A DNA stretch of 64,000 bases from Kribbella sp. VKM Ac-2569 (GTDB lineage: Bacteria > Actinomycetota > Actinomycetes > Propionibacteriales > Kribbellaceae), in NCBI RefSeq assembly GCF_004216905.1, contig NZ_SGXJ01000009.1, positions 62,001 through 126,000 on the forward strand, read 5' to 3'. Position numbers and translations under genes: made by a program. The notes below the pieces were generated by a model that saw only the letters and a list, made by a program, of their open reading frames with translations, did not search any database and was not told where the DNA came from. Of the stretch, positions 51,910 through 60,277 are shown piece after piece. Numbering within the stretch: the stretch's first letter is position 1; each line of letters opens with the position of its first letter.

Positions 51910-51925
51910 TAATGTACGAACTAGT
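51910..51925. promoter_or_regulatory. operator-like site shared with the three-domain gene
   Basis: TAATGTACGAACTAGT matches 38399-38414 at 15 of 16 positions. It lies in the 111-bp space between shikimate dehydrogenase and the MHS transporter. The right half continues GAGTTAG and is a poorer palindrome than the 38.4-kb copy. It is probably a second site for the same regulator. Confidence 0.65.
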
Positions 51926-51973
51926 GAGTTAGCGTCCCGAAACGGGCCCGCCCTCTCCACCTCGGGAGTCACC

Positions 51974-53275
51974 GTGACGACAGAAGGCAAACCACGCAAG
52001 GCGGCGGTCGCCGCCTGGATCGGCAGCGCACTCGAGTACTACGACTTCTTCATCTACGGCACCGCCGCGGCGCTGGTGTTCGGCAAGGTCTTCTTCCCGT
52101 CCTCCGAGCCCGCGACCGGGACATTGCTCGCGCTGGCCACCTTCGGAGTCGGCTATCTCGCCCGTCCGGTCGGCGCCTTCGTCCTCGGGCACGTCGGGGA
52201 CCGGTTCGGGCGCAAGCGTGTCCTGGTGACCACGCTGGTGATGATGGGTACGTCGACCTTCCTCGTCGGTTGCCTGCCCAGCTACGACCAGGTCGGCGTA
52301 CTCGCTCCGGTCCTGCTCGTCGTTCTCCGCCTGCTGCAAGGGTTCTCCGTGTCGGGCGAACAGGCCGGCGCCAATTCCATGACCTTGGAGCACGCGCCCG
52401 CGACACGCCGTGCGTACTACACCAGCTTCACGCTCAACGGCACCCAGGCCGGACAGATCATCGCGACCGCGATCTTCCTGCCCATCGCGGTACTGCCCGA
52501 GGAACAGTTGCTGAGCTGGGGCTGGCGGGTGCCGTTCTGGTTCAGCATCGTCGTTGCGGTGGTCGGACTGATCATCCGCCGATCGCTCGAGGAGACGCCG
52601 CTGTTCGAGCAGGAGGTCGCCACCAGTACGGTCGCCAAACTGCCGATCGCCGTACTGTTCAGCGACCACTGGCGCGACGTCGTCCGGGTGACCGCTGCCG
52701 CACTGATCGCCTCCGTCAGCACGATCTTCACCGTCCACGCCCTCTCGTACGCCGTGAACACGATGGATCTCGATCGCACTCCGATGCTCTGGGTCGGCGT
52801 ACTGGCCAACGTGGCCGCGGTCATCACGATCCCGCTGTGGGCGAATCTGTCGGACCGAATCGGCCGCAAGCCGGTCTTCATCTGCGGTTCGGTAGGCAGC
52901 GCGGTGCTGACGTTCGGCTACCTGTGGTCGATCTCGACCGGGACGTACGCGCTCATCTTTCTCTTCGGCATCGTCACGTTCGGGATGGTCTACAGCGCAA
53001 CGGCCGCGGTCTGGCCGTCGTTCTACGGCGAGATGTTCCCGACCCGGGTGCGACTGTCCGGCATGGCGATCGGGACGCAGATCGGCTTCGCAATCTCCGG
53101 GTTCGCGCCGGCCGTGGCAACCGCGATCGCGGGCACCGGCCAGGGCAGCTGGCTCGGTGTCTCGGTGATCACCGCGATCTTCTGCCTGATGAACATCGTC
53201 GCGGTTGCCACCGGCAAGGAAACCTACCGGGTCCGTACGGAGAATCTCGGACGGCCGGTCGAGGTCGCCGCGTGA
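51974..53275 (+). CDS. MHS family MFS transporter (shikimate/quinate-type)
   Basis: This 433-residue transporter belongs to the metabolite:H+ symporter family (ShiA, KgtP, ProP). AAWIGSALEYYDFFIYGTAA is a clear MHS start, and GHVGDRFGRKRVL is motif A. LRLLQGFSVSGEQAGA is typical. Position next to shikimate dehydrogenase, with a shared operator, favours shikimate or quinate as substrate. It starts with GTG at 51974. Confidence 0.9.
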   Translation: MTTEGKPRKAAVAAWIGSALEYYDFFIYGTAAALVFGKVFFPSSEPATGTLLALATFGVGYLARPVGAFVLGHVGDRFGRKRVLVTTLVMMGTSTFLVGCLPSYDQVGVLAPVLLVVLRLLQGFSVSGEQAGANSMTLEHAPATRRAYYTSFTLNGTQAGQIIATAIFLPIAVLPEEQLLSWGWRVPFWFSIVVAVVGLIIRRSLEETPLFEQEVATSTVAKLPIAVLFSDHWRDVVRVTAAALIASVSTIFTVHALSYAVNTMDLDRTPMLWVGVLANVAAVITIPLWANLSDRIGRKPVFICGSVGSAVLTFGYLWSISTGTYALIFLFGIVTFGMVYSATAAVWPSFYGEMFPTRVRLSGMAIGTQIGFAISGFAPAVATAIAGTGQGSWLGVSVITAIFCLMNIVAVATGKETYRVRTENLGRPVEVAA

Positions 53276-54048
53276 GCCGGTTCCGGGTCTACGCCATTCG
53301 CTTCGCCGAACGTGACGCGTTCCGCGGCGAGCACTTCCACGGGTACGACGCTCGCGCCGGCGAGCCGCATACGACGGCGTACTACATCTGGCTCGCGATC
53401 TCCGATCAGCACACCGTCGTCATCGACACCGGAATCGGGCCAGATCGCGCCGCCGCGATCGCGGGCCTGCGTTACCGGACGACGCCGGTAGCCGCGTTGG
53501 CCGCTCTCGACGTCACCGCCGACGCGGTGGATCACGTCGTACTGACACACCTGCACTACGACCACACGGGCACGGCGCGCGACTTCGAGAACGCGACCTA
53601 CGTGATACAGGAAACTGAGATCGACTATTGGACCTCCCCGTGGGCGACCCGGATCCTCAGAGAAAGCTGGCTCATCGAGGACGACGACCTCGCACACCTG
53701 CAATCCGCCGAGGCACACGGTCGTGTGGTGCTGACTACCGGAGATGCGACGATCGTGCCCGGTCTCAGTGTCCACCTCGTCGGCGGTCACACCGAAGGAA
53801 TGCAAGTGGTACGCCTACAAACTGCCATCGGCAGCATCGTCCTGGCCTCTGACGCGAGCCACTTCTACGAGAACATCGAGGACGACCGCCCGTTCCCGAT
53901 CCTGTCCACCACGACCGGCACGTACGCCGCCTTCGACCGCATCAAGCAAATCGCCGACTCCCCCGACCACATCGTCCCCGGTCACGACCCCCTGGTCCTC
54001 GACCGCTTCCCCCGCCTCACCCCCGACATCGCGATCATCGCCGACTGA
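53272..54048 (+). CDS. MBL-fold hydrolase (lactonase-like)
   Basis: This 258-residue metallo-beta-lactamase-fold enzyme has LTHLHYDHTG (His93-x-His95-x-Asp97-His98) and further ligands in GGHTEGMQ, SDASHFY and PGHDPLV. This pattern is seen in N-acyl-homoserine lactonases and related lactonases. GTG at 53272 overlaps the MHS stop (GTGA), so it is co-translated with the transporter. A lactone such as quinate lactone is conceivable; that is inference. Confidence 0.85.
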   Translation: MSRFRVYAIRFAERDAFRGEHFHGYDARAGEPHTTAYYIWLAISDQHTVVIDTGIGPDRAAAIAGLRYRTTPVAALAALDVTADAVDHVVLTHLHYDHTGTARDFENATYVIQETEIDYWTSPWATRILRESWLIEDDDLAHLQSAEAHGRVVLTTGDATIVPGLSVHLVGGHTEGMQVVRLQTAIGSIVLASDASHFYENIEDDRPFPILSTTTGTYAAFDRIKQIADSPDHIVPGHDPLVLDRFPRLTPDIAIIAD

Positions 54049-54111
54049 TGGCGCCATAGCCGAGCCCGGCCACCGCTCCGGCATCACGCGACTGTCGCGG
54101 CCGTCTGCCGT

Positions 54112-55044
54112 CTACTCGCCGTTGAGCGGCGGGGTCAGATCCGGGCGGCCGGTCATCCGGAAGTAGACCGGGTCGGCGAACTCAGCCTCGACCCAGTGGA
54201 GTTCGTTGATGACGGTCGCGGTGCCGTTGACATGGCCGATCGCGAACATCTCGGCGTTCTGGCCGTTGCGGTCGATGCCGACCAGCAAGGTGCCGTACTG
54301 GCCGCAGCGCTCCGCGACCAGGTTGATGGGCTTCTCCCACCGGCTCCCCGCCGCCCCCACCAGCCTCACCACCGGCTTGAACGCGCCGGTCGTCGGCACG
54401 CGGACCGAATACAGGGCGCCACCGCGGGTCGTGGCCAGGAACGTGTCGTACGCGGAGGTCTGGCTGATCAGGGCCATCGCCCGGACCGACGAGAAGCCAG
54501 GGGCGCTGACCTTCGCAGCCCACGTACTGCCGCTCATCGTCCACCGCAACAGCGTGCCGTCCGAGCGGAGTGCGTACTGATTCGTCCGCGTGGTGGTGCG
54601 AGAGGTCTCGAAATAGCTGTACCCGTCCCAGCCGCCGCCGACCCGGGCCGTCTTGGTCGTACCCGCGATCGGCTTGTTCTGCGCGTCGACCTCGTAGCTC
54701 ACGGCCCACATGACGTTGCCGAAGACCATCCAGCCGGAGTACCGCGAACCCGCGGCCACCGGCTCCTTCACCATAGAACCAGCCATCCCGGCATCCAGGA
54801 CCGTCGCCAGAAGACCGCGCGTCTCACCCGTCATCGACGGCGGACTGGTCGCCGTGTACTCGCGGATGTAGTGATCGCCCGCATCAGTCACCGAACCCAC
54901 CGACATCTTGCACGCGGCGGTCACCTGCTGAGCCCCGGCCGGCGCCACCACCGGCGAGGCGCTCGCCGGGCCGGCGCCGAGGCCTGCCGCCAGCAGTGCG
55001 GCCAGTGGCAGTACGCCGGCCCACCGCGACCTCGAGTCCTTCAT
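54112..55044 (-). CDS. secreted protein of unknown function
   Basis: This 310-residue protein has a Sec signal (GVLPLAALLAAGLGAGPASA). The mature part contains spaced motifs such as WMVFGNVMWAVSYEVD, ALRSDGTLLRWTM and LLVGIDRNGQ, suggesting a beta-propeller or lectin-like fold. I recognise no family. ATG 55044 sits about nine bases after GGAGG; ATG 55050 is closer. An inverted repeat covers the ribosome site. Confidence 0.65.
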   Translation of the reverse strand: MKDSRSRWAGVLPLAALLAAGLGAGPASASPVVAPAGAQQVTAACKMSVGSVTDAGDHYIREYTATSPPSMTGETRGLLATVLDAGMAGSMVKEPVAAGSRYSGWMVFGNVMWAVSYEVDAQNKPIAGTTKTARVGGGWDGYSYFETSRTTTRTNQYALRSDGTLLRWTMSGSTWAAKVSAPGFSSVRAMALISQTSAYDTFLATTRGGALYSVRVPTTGAFKPVVRLVGAAGSRWEKPINLVAERCGQYGTLLVGIDRNGQNAEMFAIGHVNGTATVINELHWVEAEFADPVYFRMTGRPDLTPPLNGE

Positions 55045-55057
55045 AGTCATCACCCTC

Positions 55058-55088
55058 CACATCGTGTCGAAAGTATCCGCACGATGTG
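55058..55088. promoter_or_regulatory. inverted repeat over the ribosome site of the secreted protein
   Basis: CACATCGTG (55058-55066) and CACGATGTG (55080-55088) are perfect 9-bp arms with a 13-bp spacer. The left arm touches the Shine-Dalgarno sequence of the minus-strand secreted-protein gene. It may be an operator or an RNA hairpin affecting translation. Confidence 0.4.
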
Positions 55089-55398
55089 ATGCAAGAAGAG
55101 GTCGCGAAGTTATCGCGATCGCGGGGATCACCGCCGGCCTGCGGAAGCGGACGAGAGCGTCGAATACGAAGTAGTTCGGTATCTGGTGGTCGAATCCCGA
55201 TCGTGCTTCGTCGGTCGGGCCGAAACCTCGAGCCCCCACAGACGGGTGAACTGTCTTGGGAAACACCGCATCCGAGGACAAGAACGACGGCCGTCTAGCG
55301 GGCGGCTCCAGCCAACTGACTTGGACCAAGTGAGCTCATACTGATCACCTCGCCAGCTGGACACGGTCGGACCTACCCGCGTTGCACCATGCCGGAGG
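55089..55398. other. intergenic region, no gene seen
   Basis: About 310 bp with no convincing coding frame. One stretch near 55185-55200 resembles a tRNA T-arm but has no matching acceptor stem. The region leads into gene remnants. Confidence 0.35.
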
Positions 55399-55551
55399 CG
55401 CTACGAGCGGCTCGGTGGGGCGGCGGCGTCAGCCGTCGCGTTCCTGGCCTCGGACGGAGCGGCGTATGTCACCGGGCATGAGATCGTGGTGGCTGGCGGT
55501 CTGACCGCGAGGCATTCCTGGTCAGGTGCCCGGAGCGATCGCACACGCTGA
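55399..55551 (+). pseudogene. C-terminal fragment of an SDR
   Basis: Fifty codons ending at TGA 55549-55551 read AVAFLASDGAAYVTGHEIVV followed by AGGLTA. This matches the last helix and strand of classical short-chain dehydrogenases. The coenzyme site and catalytic tetrad are absent, and no start is present. Confidence 0.6.
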
Positions 55552-55677
55552 CACGCAGGCCAGGTGCCCTCGCGCTTCTGATACGCGTCCGTGTACAGCG
55601 CTTCCTGTTCCGTGCCGCCGGCAAGCATCGTGTCGTTCGAGGATCGCCAGGTCCTCCGCCGGCTTGGTGGCGCTCAT
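55552..55677 (-). pseudogene. broken NTF2/SnoaL-like gene
   Basis: ATG at 55677, with GGCAGGAA upstream, opens MSATKPAEDLAILERH. A second frame then carries EALYTDAYQKREGTWPA, which resembles the end of SnoaL-like proteins. The middle is missing and the pieces are out of frame, so the gene is dead. Confidence 0.4.
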
Positions 55678-55897
55678 TTCCTGCCCCGTTGTGTGTCCGG
55701 TCCGCTGGTGGTCATAGGTGTGTCGGGCAAGCGATGAGTGTCGGTCCGCCAGGACGTCTTACCGACACGCACAACTCGTTCCTCCGCCACTGCCGGTAAG
55801 ACAGCACGACGGGATCGACGCTGATCAGAGGTATCAGGACGCCATAGCGGTACTGCTTGGCGCGGGGCAATCGACCTGGAGAGAGAGGCACGGCTCG
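55678..55897. other. spacer before the MFS gene
   Basis: This 220-bp spacer between the decayed genes and the MFS gene presumably holds the MFS promoter. A frame continues upstream of the MFS start, but its residues do not look like protein. Confidence 0.35.
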
Positions 55898-57121
55898 ATG
55901 CACGACGTGGCACCGATGATCAATCTGCACCGCCGGGACAGGACGCTCACGCTGGCGTTCGTCTCCGCGGTGATCGCCCTGGTGGCGATGTTCTCCGCGG
56001 TGGGGTCGACGATCCCGCTTTTCAACATCTATCGCGCCGAGGAAGGGTTCACCAGCGCCGACATCTCGCTGACCGTCGTCGCCTACTCCGCCGCAACTCT
56101 CAGCACACTGTTGGTCCTGGGACGACTGTCCAACCATGTGGGCCGACGGCCGCTCGCGATCGCCGGCCTCGGACTTATCGTACTGGCTTGCCTACTGCTC
56201 TTGAACGTGCACGACATCGGCATCCTGATTGCCGGCCGGCTCCTGATGGGCCTCGGCGCCGGGCTGGGAAGCAGCACCCTCACCGCCTACATCGTCGACG
56301 CTGCGCCGACCCGGCCGGCCTGGCTGACCTCCGTTGCTTCCAGCCAGACAGTCATGCTCGGACTGGCAGTCGGGGCCATCGCGTCCGGCGCCTTGGTCCA
56401 GTTCGGGCCGTGGCCACGTGACCTCATCTACCTGGTTGTCATCGGCCTGCTTCTGCTGTCCGCCGCGCTCGTCGCGATCAGCCCCGAGACCGTGACCTCG
56501 ACACCGGGCGGTTGGCGATCACTGCGCCCGAACGTTCGCCTACCGGTCCGTGTCAGTCATCTGCTGCCCGTCGCGGCCGCCGTGTTCCTGGCCACCTGGG
56601 CGACCGGCGCCTTCTACCAGGCCTTCGTGCCCGCGCTGATCGAGGACCAACTGCACACCGACAACTCACTCATCCTCGGCTTGGTGTTCGCCGCGTACAT
56701 GGGCACCAGTGCCCTGGGCGCTCCCCTCGGCGGCCGGTTCTCACCGGCAGCAGCGCAACGCCTCGGCATGATCACCTTCCTGGTCGGGTGGATCGGCATC
56801 ATCACGGCGATCGCCACCGGAACGCTGGTCCTGTTCATCGCCGCAACCGTTGTCGGAGGGACCAGTCAAGGCATCGCCATCAGCGCGGCCACCCGAGGTC
56901 TGCTGTACGGCAGCACCCTTTCAGACCGGGCACCGATCTTTGCGGTGGTCTATCTGCTCAGCTACAGCGGCGCGACCGTTCCCAGCCTCATCTCCGCCCG
57001 ACTCTCCGGCATCCTCTCCGTGCCACACATTTCCCTCGGGTACGGCGGACTCGCGCTCATCGCCACGCTGTTCACCGCCTTCGCCGCACGTAATCCGCAG
57101 ACCTATGGTGTGAAAGGCTGA
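55898..57121 (+). CDS. MFS transporter
   Basis: This 407-residue 12-helix major facilitator may be an efflux pump. RLSNHVGRRPLAIAG is motif A between helices 2 and 3, and LLMGLGAGLGSSTLTAYI is a typical helix 4. The ATG at 55898 follows AGAGAGG; a longer frame to 55718 adds non-protein-like sequence and was rejected. A small acetyltransferase gene follows after 4 bp. The substrate is unknown. Confidence 0.85.
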   Translation: MHDVAPMINLHRRDRTLTLAFVSAVIALVAMFSAVGSTIPLFNIYRAEEGFTSADISLTVVAYSAATLSTLLVLGRLSNHVGRRPLAIAGLGLIVLACLLLLNVHDIGILIAGRLLMGLGAGLGSSTLTAYIVDAAPTRPAWLTSVASSQTVMLGLAVGAIASGALVQFGPWPRDLIYLVVIGLLLLSAALVAISPETVTSTPGGWRSLRPNVRLPVRVSHLLPVAAAVFLATWATGAFYQAFVPALIEDQLHTDNSLILGLVFAAYMGTSALGAPLGGRFSPAAAQRLGMITFLVGWIGIITAIATGTLVLFIAATVVGGTSQGIAISAATRGLLYGSTLSDRAPIFAVVYLLSYSGATVPSLISARLSGILSVPHISLGYGGLALIATLFTAFAARNPQTYGVKG

Positions 57122-57125
57122 GTTG

Positions 57126-57500
57126 ATGAGCAACGAAGAACAGGCGTCGGCGGCCGAGGAGCTGATCGACAACACCGAGCAAAGCCGCTTCGAGCTCTAC
57201 CGCGATGGCGATCTGGTCGGATGGCTCTACTACACCCGTCTGAGGCCCAATCGGTACGCACTCCGGCACACCGAAGTCGAACCGACTCATCAGCACCAGG
57301 GCGTGGCCGGCGCCATGGTACGGCGAGTGCTCGACGAGGTCCGCACCCGCGAGGGCACGATCACCGCAATCTGTCCCTTCGTGGCCGACTACCTCTCGCG
57401 TACTACGACGTACGCCGATCTGCTCGACCCGAGGCACCCGGGCTACCCCGACCGCGCCACCGCCGAAGCAGCGCAGGCAAAAGCCGCCGGCCAAAGCTGA
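57126..57500 (+). CDS. small GNAT-fold acetyltransferase (YidJ/COG2388-like)
   Basis: This 124-residue single-domain protein of the short GNAT type shows FELYRDGDLVGWLYY, HTEVEPTHQHQGVAGAMV (acetyl-CoA loop QHQGVA) and ICPFVADYL. It follows the MFS gene closely and may be co-transcribed. Two further copies of this domain occur at 57.9-58.7 and 60.7-61.0 kb, each with a different partner domain. The substrate is unknown. Confidence 0.85.
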   Translation: MSNEEQASAAEELIDNTEQSRFELYRDGDLVGWLYYTRLRPNRYALRHTEVEPTHQHQGVAGAMVRRVLDEVRTREGTITAICPFVADYLSRTTTYADLLDPRHPGYPDRATAEAAQAKAAGQS

Positions 57501-57512
57501 CGCCGCCTCCAC

Positions 57513-57663
57513 TCATCCGAGTTCGGCCGCACGGATGCGGTAGATCTGCATCGGCAGGCCGTAGTACTTGTCGGTCTCGCCGACCGATCTCCAGGGCTGC
57601 CGTCGCGTCTGCTTCCGTCCAGTCCCGAATCGCGAGCCGCTCGCTTTCAGCGATCACTGCCAT
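57513..57663 (-). pseudogene. remnant of a GNAT acetyltransferase
   Basis: ATG at 57663 opens MAVIAESERLAIRDWTEAD, a normal start of RimJ-like GNAT proteins. A second frame ends GETDKYYGLPMQIYRI then RAAELG and TGA at 57515-57513, a typical C-terminus. The core of about 100 residues is gone and the ends are out of frame. It is an internally deleted gene. Confidence 0.6.
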
Positions 57664-57816
57664 CTCCACCATCCTGTCGTCTGAGTGATTCCGCGCTCCA
57701 GCCGTCCAATGACGGCCGTCCAATGACCGAAAGAGGCCCGATCGGTCCAGTCTTCAACCCGCAAGTATGGTGGCGGTTCGCCGATGGCCGACCTGAGCCA
57801 ACCGCGATACATTAAT
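57664..57816. other. intergenic region before the operator
   Basis: These 153 bp follow the GNAT remnant. A duplicated GTCCAATGAC stretch occurs near 57705-57728. No gene was found. Confidence 0.3.
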
Positions 57817-57846
57817 CCATTGATGGACGATATAGTCCACTAATGG
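57817..57846. promoter_or_regulatory. 30-bp TetR-type palindrome
   Basis: CCATT and AATGG outer arms and TGGAC and GTCCA inner arms form a palindrome with 12 of 15 paired positions. It lies 35 bp before the GNAT-fusion gene, which is followed by a TetR gene, so it is probably that TetR's operator. Confidence 0.65.
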
Positions 57847-57880
57847 CGGCGGGACGCCAACCACAGCACAGGAAGCAGCG

Positions 57881-58702
57881 ATGACTGATCAGGTTCTTCG
57901 GCCCGATGGAACGGGCTTCTATCTCTCCGGTGGCGAGCTGACGGCGGCCGGCGTCTCCGGGCAATGGATCGCCGGCGGCCGGCCTGTCGACTTCAGTGTC
58001 ACCGCAGGATTGCTCGGCGATCCCGAGATGGATGTGGTGCTGGCGAACTGGAGCACCGAGCGGGCGGGTGATCTGGACGGCGTGCGGTCAGAAGACGACC
58101 GAACGGTCCTGCCGTTGCGGACACAGCCGTTGATCCTCAGCTCGCTTCCGACCAGTGTGCGAGTCCACCTACGCACAGCGGCGGGACATCACGACACGGA
58201 GGGGGCATGGCGGCTCGTCCTGCACTTTCGCAATCACGCAGGATCGGGCCTGACCTGGCAGGCCAGTCTGCCCACCGAAGCATTCGAGGCAGGCTGGCTT
58301 GCTCCTATCGCCGACTTGATGACGATCGACAGCGCAGACAGCATGCCGCCACAGTCAGCCGACGACGCCCGAAGTCTGGAGAACGTCGGCGGCGCGCCGG
58401 CAGTGAGCGTGGTCCACCATCCCGACGACGAGTACTACGAGCTGCTCGTCGACGGTGAGCAGGCCGGACTCCTCGTGTACCACGTGATCGGCTCTCGGCT
58501 GTCGATCACCCACACCGTGATCGAACCGGCCTACCGCGGCCGAGGACTTTCATGGACGCTGGTGGGCCGCGCACTCGACGACATCCGCACGAGATCCGTC
58601 GCGGTGTCCAACTACTGCCCGGTCGTCGACCGGTTCGTCCAGAAGAACCCGCAGTACCGCGACCTCCTCAGCGCGGCTCGTGCCGCCCACCAGACGTCCT
58701 GA
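57881..58702 (+). CDS. protein with unknown N-terminal domain fused to a small GNAT domain
   Basis: Residues about 180-268 form the short GNAT domain: YYELLVDGEQAGLLVYHV, HTVIEPAYRGRGLSWTLVG and SNYCPVVDRFV. The first 170 residues match nothing I recognise. They are rich in strands (FSVTAGLLGDPEMDVVLANW) and might bind a ligand. AGGAAG precedes the ATG. A TetR gene follows after 18 bp, so the pair is probably an autoregulated unit under the palindrome at 57.82 kb. Confidence 0.8.
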   Translation: MTDQVLRPDGTGFYLSGGELTAAGVSGQWIAGGRPVDFSVTAGLLGDPEMDVVLANWSTERAGDLDGVRSEDDRTVLPLRTQPLILSSLPTSVRVHLRTAAGHHDTEGAWRLVLHFRNHAGSGLTWQASLPTEAFEAGWLAPIADLMTIDSADSMPPQSADDARSLENVGGAPAVSVVHHPDDEYYELLVDGEQAGLLVYHVIGSRLSITHTVIEPAYRGRGLSWTLVGRALDDIRTRSVAVSNYCPVVDRFVQKNPQYRDLLSAARAAHQTS

Positions 58703-58720
58703 CGGAAGGACCTGCCGACC

Positions 58721-59359
58721 ATGCCGGACCACGACAAGCTGAACGCTCCCGAAGCAACGGCTGCCCGGACCGAACGAGGCCTGCAGACTCGCGAGCGGAT
58801 CCTCGACTCGGCCGCCAGGCTTTTCTACATCAAGGGCGTCGGCTCGACCACGCTCGATGACGTACGGGCGGCGAGCAGCACCAGTAAGTCGCAGCTGTAC
58901 GACCACTTCCCGGACAAGACCGCGCTGATTCACGCCGTGATCGACGTACAGTCGCAATCGGTGCTCGCCCGCGAAGCAGGCCACCTGAAGGGTGTCCGCA
59001 ATCTGTCCGGGTTACGACGGTGGCGCGACGCGCTCGTTCAGTCGAACATGCTTCACGACGGCTCGTACGGTTGCGCGCTCGGTGCCATGTCCAGCGAGCT
59101 GTCCGACAACGACGAACGGTCCCGTACGGCACTGGCCGCAGCGTTCGAGAACTGGCAACGACTGCTCGTCGAGGCCTTGACCCGGCTGCGTGATCTCGGC
59201 GTCCTCAGGAGCGACATCGACCCGCGCAAACTCGGGACCGGTCTGCTCGCCGCTCTGCAGGGCGGATACATCCTTGCCCAGAACCGGCACAACCCTGAGC
59301 TGATGGCCGACGCGCTGGACATGGCGCTGGACCGTATCGATTCCTTCGCCAACCGCTGA
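58721..59359 (+). CDS. TetR family transcriptional regulator
   Basis: This 212-residue TetR protein has the HTH GVGSTTLDDVRAASSTSKSQ followed by LYDHF. The ligand domain keeps GCALGAMSSELSDND and ALQGGYILAQ, a set seen in AcrR/TetR_C_11-like proteins. It is convergent with a clear paralogue, with only 36 bp between the stop codons. It probably represses its own operon. Confidence 0.9.
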   Translation: MPDHDKLNAPEATAARTERGLQTRERILDSAARLFYIKGVGSTTLDDVRAASSTSKSQLYDHFPDKTALIHAVIDVQSQSVLAREAGHLKGVRNLSGLRRWRDALVQSNMLHDGSYGCALGAMSSELSDNDERSRTALAAAFENWQRLLVEALTRLRDLGVLRSDIDPRKLGTGLLAALQGGYILAQNRHNPELMADALDMALDRIDSFANR

Positions 59360-59395
59360 AGATCAGTGGTGCAGGGAGCAAGCCACCGACCCGGG

Positions 59396-60031
59396 CTATT
59401 CGGTGGGCGTCGTGGCGTGCGCGCGGACCGAGTCCATTGCCAGTGTGAGCGCGACCTCCATCGGTGCGGGGTCACGAGCCGCCTGGGCGAGGACGTATCC
59501 GCCTTGAAGCGCCGCCATGATGCCGGTCGCCAGCTTCCGCGGGTCGGCGTCCGCGGTCAGTGTGCCGTTGGTCTTCATCCGCTCCAGCGCATCGGTCAGC
59601 AGGGAGATCCAGGACGTCAGGTGCGCGTCGAGATCGATACGGGCCGCCTCGTCATGGTCGGAGAGCTCGGTCGACAGCGCACCCAGTTCGCAGCCCAACG
59701 CGCCACGGCGAGCTGTGACTCGCTGGAGGATGGCCCGGCACCAGCGTTCGAGGCCACTGAACGAGTCGACCCTGCGGAAGTACTGTTCCTCGCGCTCGAG
59801 CACCCGGCTGCCGCGCAGCGCGATCACCGCCTGGACCAAGGCGGACTTGTCGCTGAAGTGCCGGTAGAACTGTGACTTGCTCGTCCCGCTCGCCGCCGTC
59901 ACGTCGTCGAGCGTGGTCGCCGCCGCGCCCTTGAGGGCCATCAGCTCATCGGCAGCGGCAACGATCCGGGCTCTGGTGGCCGCGCCGCGGGCGGTCAGGC
60001 GGCGATCGAGCTCGTTCACGGTCTCGGGCAC
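59396..60031 (-). CDS. TetR family transcriptional regulator (paralogue)
   Basis: This 211-residue TetR protein is a paralogue of the previous gene, with shared stretches TTLDDVTAASGTSKSQ, GCELGALSTELSDHD and ALQGGYVLAQ. It starts with GTG at 60031; the ribosome site is weak. The tail-to-tail arrangement with its paralogue suggests an inverted duplication or selective pairing. Its target is not obvious. Confidence 0.88.
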   Translation of the reverse strand: MPETVNELDRRLTARGAATRARIVAAADELMALKGAAATTLDDVTAASGTSKSQFYRHFSDKSALVQAVIALRGSRVLEREEQYFRRVDSFSGLERWCRAILQRVTARRGALGCELGALSTELSDHDEAARIDLDAHLTSWISLLTDALERMKTNGTLTADADPRKLATGIMAALQGGYVLAQAARDPAPMEVALTLAMDSVRAHATTPTE

Positions 60032-60277
60032 ATGACGAGCTTATCGGGACCGGCCAACGACGAACGACGCTCCACCATCGCGACAGGATACCCCTGAGTA
60101 GCATGCCTCGGCTGAGTGCGGCTAATGCCGAAGACTGGTGTTGACGCCGGCAACGATGGCCCGCCCAGGCACGGGGCAGCGCAGTCTGATCCCGGCTTGA
60201 GGGTAAGTACCACTGCTCTGGCCGCTACCAACCCCGTGAGGAGCCGGCATGTCGCCGGTCGGGCGGTAGGAGGACGA

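Noticed and set aside
55180..55215. tRNA-like T-arm (GGTCGAATCCC)
   Set aside because: No matching acceptor, D or anticodon arms can be folded around it.
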